From Alphaproteobacteria bacterium (lineage in GTDB: Bacteria; Pseudomonadota; Alphaproteobacteria; Rhizobiales; Xanthobacteraceae): a stretch of DNA of 5,958 nucleotides. Below the pieces are notes generated by a model. It made no database searches, was not told the origin of the DNA, and worked only from the letters and a program-made list of their open reading frames with translations. Where the stretch lies: positions 1-5,958 of the forward strand of contig VAZH01000219.1 in NCBI GenBank assembly GCA_005884465.1. Direction: 5' to 3'. Both the position numbers and the translations under genes were made by a program. This document shows, one piece after another, positions 4,988-5,958 of this stretch (the stretch's first letter is position 1; every line of letters starts with the position of its first letter).

Positions 4988-5958
4988 ATGACCTCCGAAC
5001 GCTACAACGCACGCGAAACCGAGCCGCGCTGGCAGCGCCGCTGGGACGAACAGGCGATCTTCGCCTCCAAAAACGACGACCCGCGGCCGAAATATTACGT
5101 GCTCGAGATGTTCCCCTATCCGTCCGGGCGCATCCATATCGGGCATGTCCGCAACTACACGCTCGGTGACGTGCTGGCGCGCTACATGCGGGCCAAAGGC
5201 CATAACGTGCTGCACCCGATGGGCTGGGACGCGTTCGGGCTGCCGGCGGAAAATGCCGCGATCGAGCGCAAGGTCGCGCCGAAGGCGTGGACCTACGACA
5301 ATATCGCGGCGATGAAAAAGCAGCTGCAGTCGATCGGGCTGTCGCTCGACTGGTCGCGCGAGTTCGCGACCTGCGATCCCTCTTATTACAAGCATCAGCA
5401 GAAGCTGTTTCTGGATTTTCTCCGCGCCGGGCTCGCCGAGCGCGAGGAGCGCAAGCTCAACTGGGATCCGGTGGACATGACCGTGCTTGCCAACGAGCAG
5501 GTGATCGACGGCCGCGGCTGGCGTTCCGGCGCGCCGGTCGAGCAGCGCGAGATGAAGCAGTGGGTGTTCAAGATATCAAAATATTCGCAGGAGCTGTTGG
5601 ACGCGCTCGATACGCTGGATCGCTGGCCCGACAAAGTTCGCCTGATGCAGCGCAACTGGATCGGGCGCTCGGAAGGTTTGCTGATCCGTTTCGCGCTCGA
5701 CCCAGTAACCGCGCCGGAGGGCGCGAACGAATTGACGATTTTTACCACGCGGCATGACACGCTGTTCGGCGCCAAATTCATGGCGATCGCGCCGGATCAT
5801 CCGTTGGCGCTAGCCGCGGCCGCAAAAAATCCAAAACTGGCGGAATTCATCGCGGAAGCAAAACGTCACGGCACCGCGCAGGAAATCATCGATACCGCCG
5901 AAAAACTCGGTTTCGATACCGGGATCAAGGCGATCCATCCCTTTGATGCGAATTGGAA
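4988..5958 (+). CDS. leuS: Leucyl-tRNA synthetase, N-terminal part (partial)
   Basis: The first 323 codons of a class Ia aminoacyl-tRNA synthetase; the frame is open to the right edge, where the gene is cut (bacterial LeuRS are usually about 860-880 residues). It charges tRNA-Leu with leucine in the cytoplasm. The HIGH motif is HIGH-like and exact: H50-I-G-H53 within [35 protein letters not shown] (75-91) follows, then [18 protein letters not shown] (158-175), which is LeuRS-specific. The CP1 editing domain begins at about residue 224 (NWIGRSEG), with the threonine-rich [16 protein letters not shown] (250-265), where the commonly conserved RPDT reads RHDT. The KMSKS motif and anticodon-binding domain are outside the window. 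The ATG at 4988 gives a start matching the family ([16 protein letters not shown]); its Shine-Dalgarno is weak (TTAAGA). It is separately promoted from the cyclase gene, by appearance. Confidence 0.97.
   Translation, partial: MTSERYNARETEPRWQRRWDEQAIFASKNDDPRPKYYVLEMFPYPSGRIHIGHVRNYTLGDVLARYMRAKGHNVLHPMGWDAFGLPAENAAIERKVAPKAWTYDNIAAMKKQLQSIGLSLDWSREFATCDPSYYKHQQKLFLDFLRAGLAEREERKLNWDPVDMTVLANEQVIDGRGWRSGAPVEQREMKQWVFKISKYSQELLDALDTLDRWPDKVRLMQRNWIGRSEGLLIRFALDPVTAPEGANELTIFTTRHDTLFGAKFMAIAPDHPLALAAAAKNPKLAEFIAEAKRHGTAQEIIDTAEKLGFDTGIKAIHPFDANW

Noticed and set aside
4841..5395. A 184-codon minus-strand open frame across the leuS start.
   Set aside because: It spans a promoter region and the conserved leuS N-terminus on the opposite strand, with no motif of its own.

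Overview
The window looks like chromosomal DNA of an alphaproteobacterium, most likely Hyphomicrobiales of the Bradyrhizobium / Rhodopseudomonas / Nitrobacter group. The reasons are high GC with GC-rich third codon positions, two dispersed palindromic repeats of the type common in Bradyrhizobium-like genomes (GTCATTCCGGG... and CGTCATTGCGAG...), and the character of the proteins. Genus is inferred, not proven. Most of the window is core genome; I see no phage, IS, tRNA, rRNA or CRISPR sequence.

Layout. Bases 1-146 hold the 3' end of an exodeoxyribonuclease III gene (+). A double-hairpin repeat (159-254) separates it from two convergent genes on the minus strand, which read right to left: an OmpR/PhoB-type response regulator (1449-763), then 54 bp later a stand-alone cyclic-nucleotide-binding-domain protein (708-265). 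The pair resembles the CenR/OtpR plus 'cAMP-dependent kinase regulatory subunit-like' pair known in Brucella. A 222-bp region (1450-1671) with a candidate promoter and a 10-bp-period direct repeat separates the regulator from a divergent L,D-transpeptidase gene (+, 1672-2253). That gene converges on yggS (-, 3080-2367). A second palindromic repeat (2263-2386) lies between them and runs into the end of yggS, giving it its last codons and stop.

yggS is divergent from a membrane-bound sensor diguanylate cyclase gene (+, 3184-4872: TM, Cache-like sensor, TM, HAMP, GGDEF with GGEEF). A 115-bp spacer with a candidate promoter leads to leuS (+, from 4988), which runs off the right edge inside the CP1 editing domain.

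How the parts may work together: the response regulator, its nucleotide-binding partner and the adjacent L,D-transpeptidase suggest a small envelope-homeostasis locus. YggS (PLP homeostasis), LeuS and ExoIII are housekeeping. The diguanylate cyclase is an independent c-di-GMP input. I did not find a clearly new multi-gene system. The points most worth a second look are the altered Glu in the nucleotide-binding motif, the direct repeats in the regulator/transpeptidase intergenic region, the poorly defined start and missing export signal of the transpeptidase, the repeat-derived end of YggS, and the missing I-site of the cyclase.
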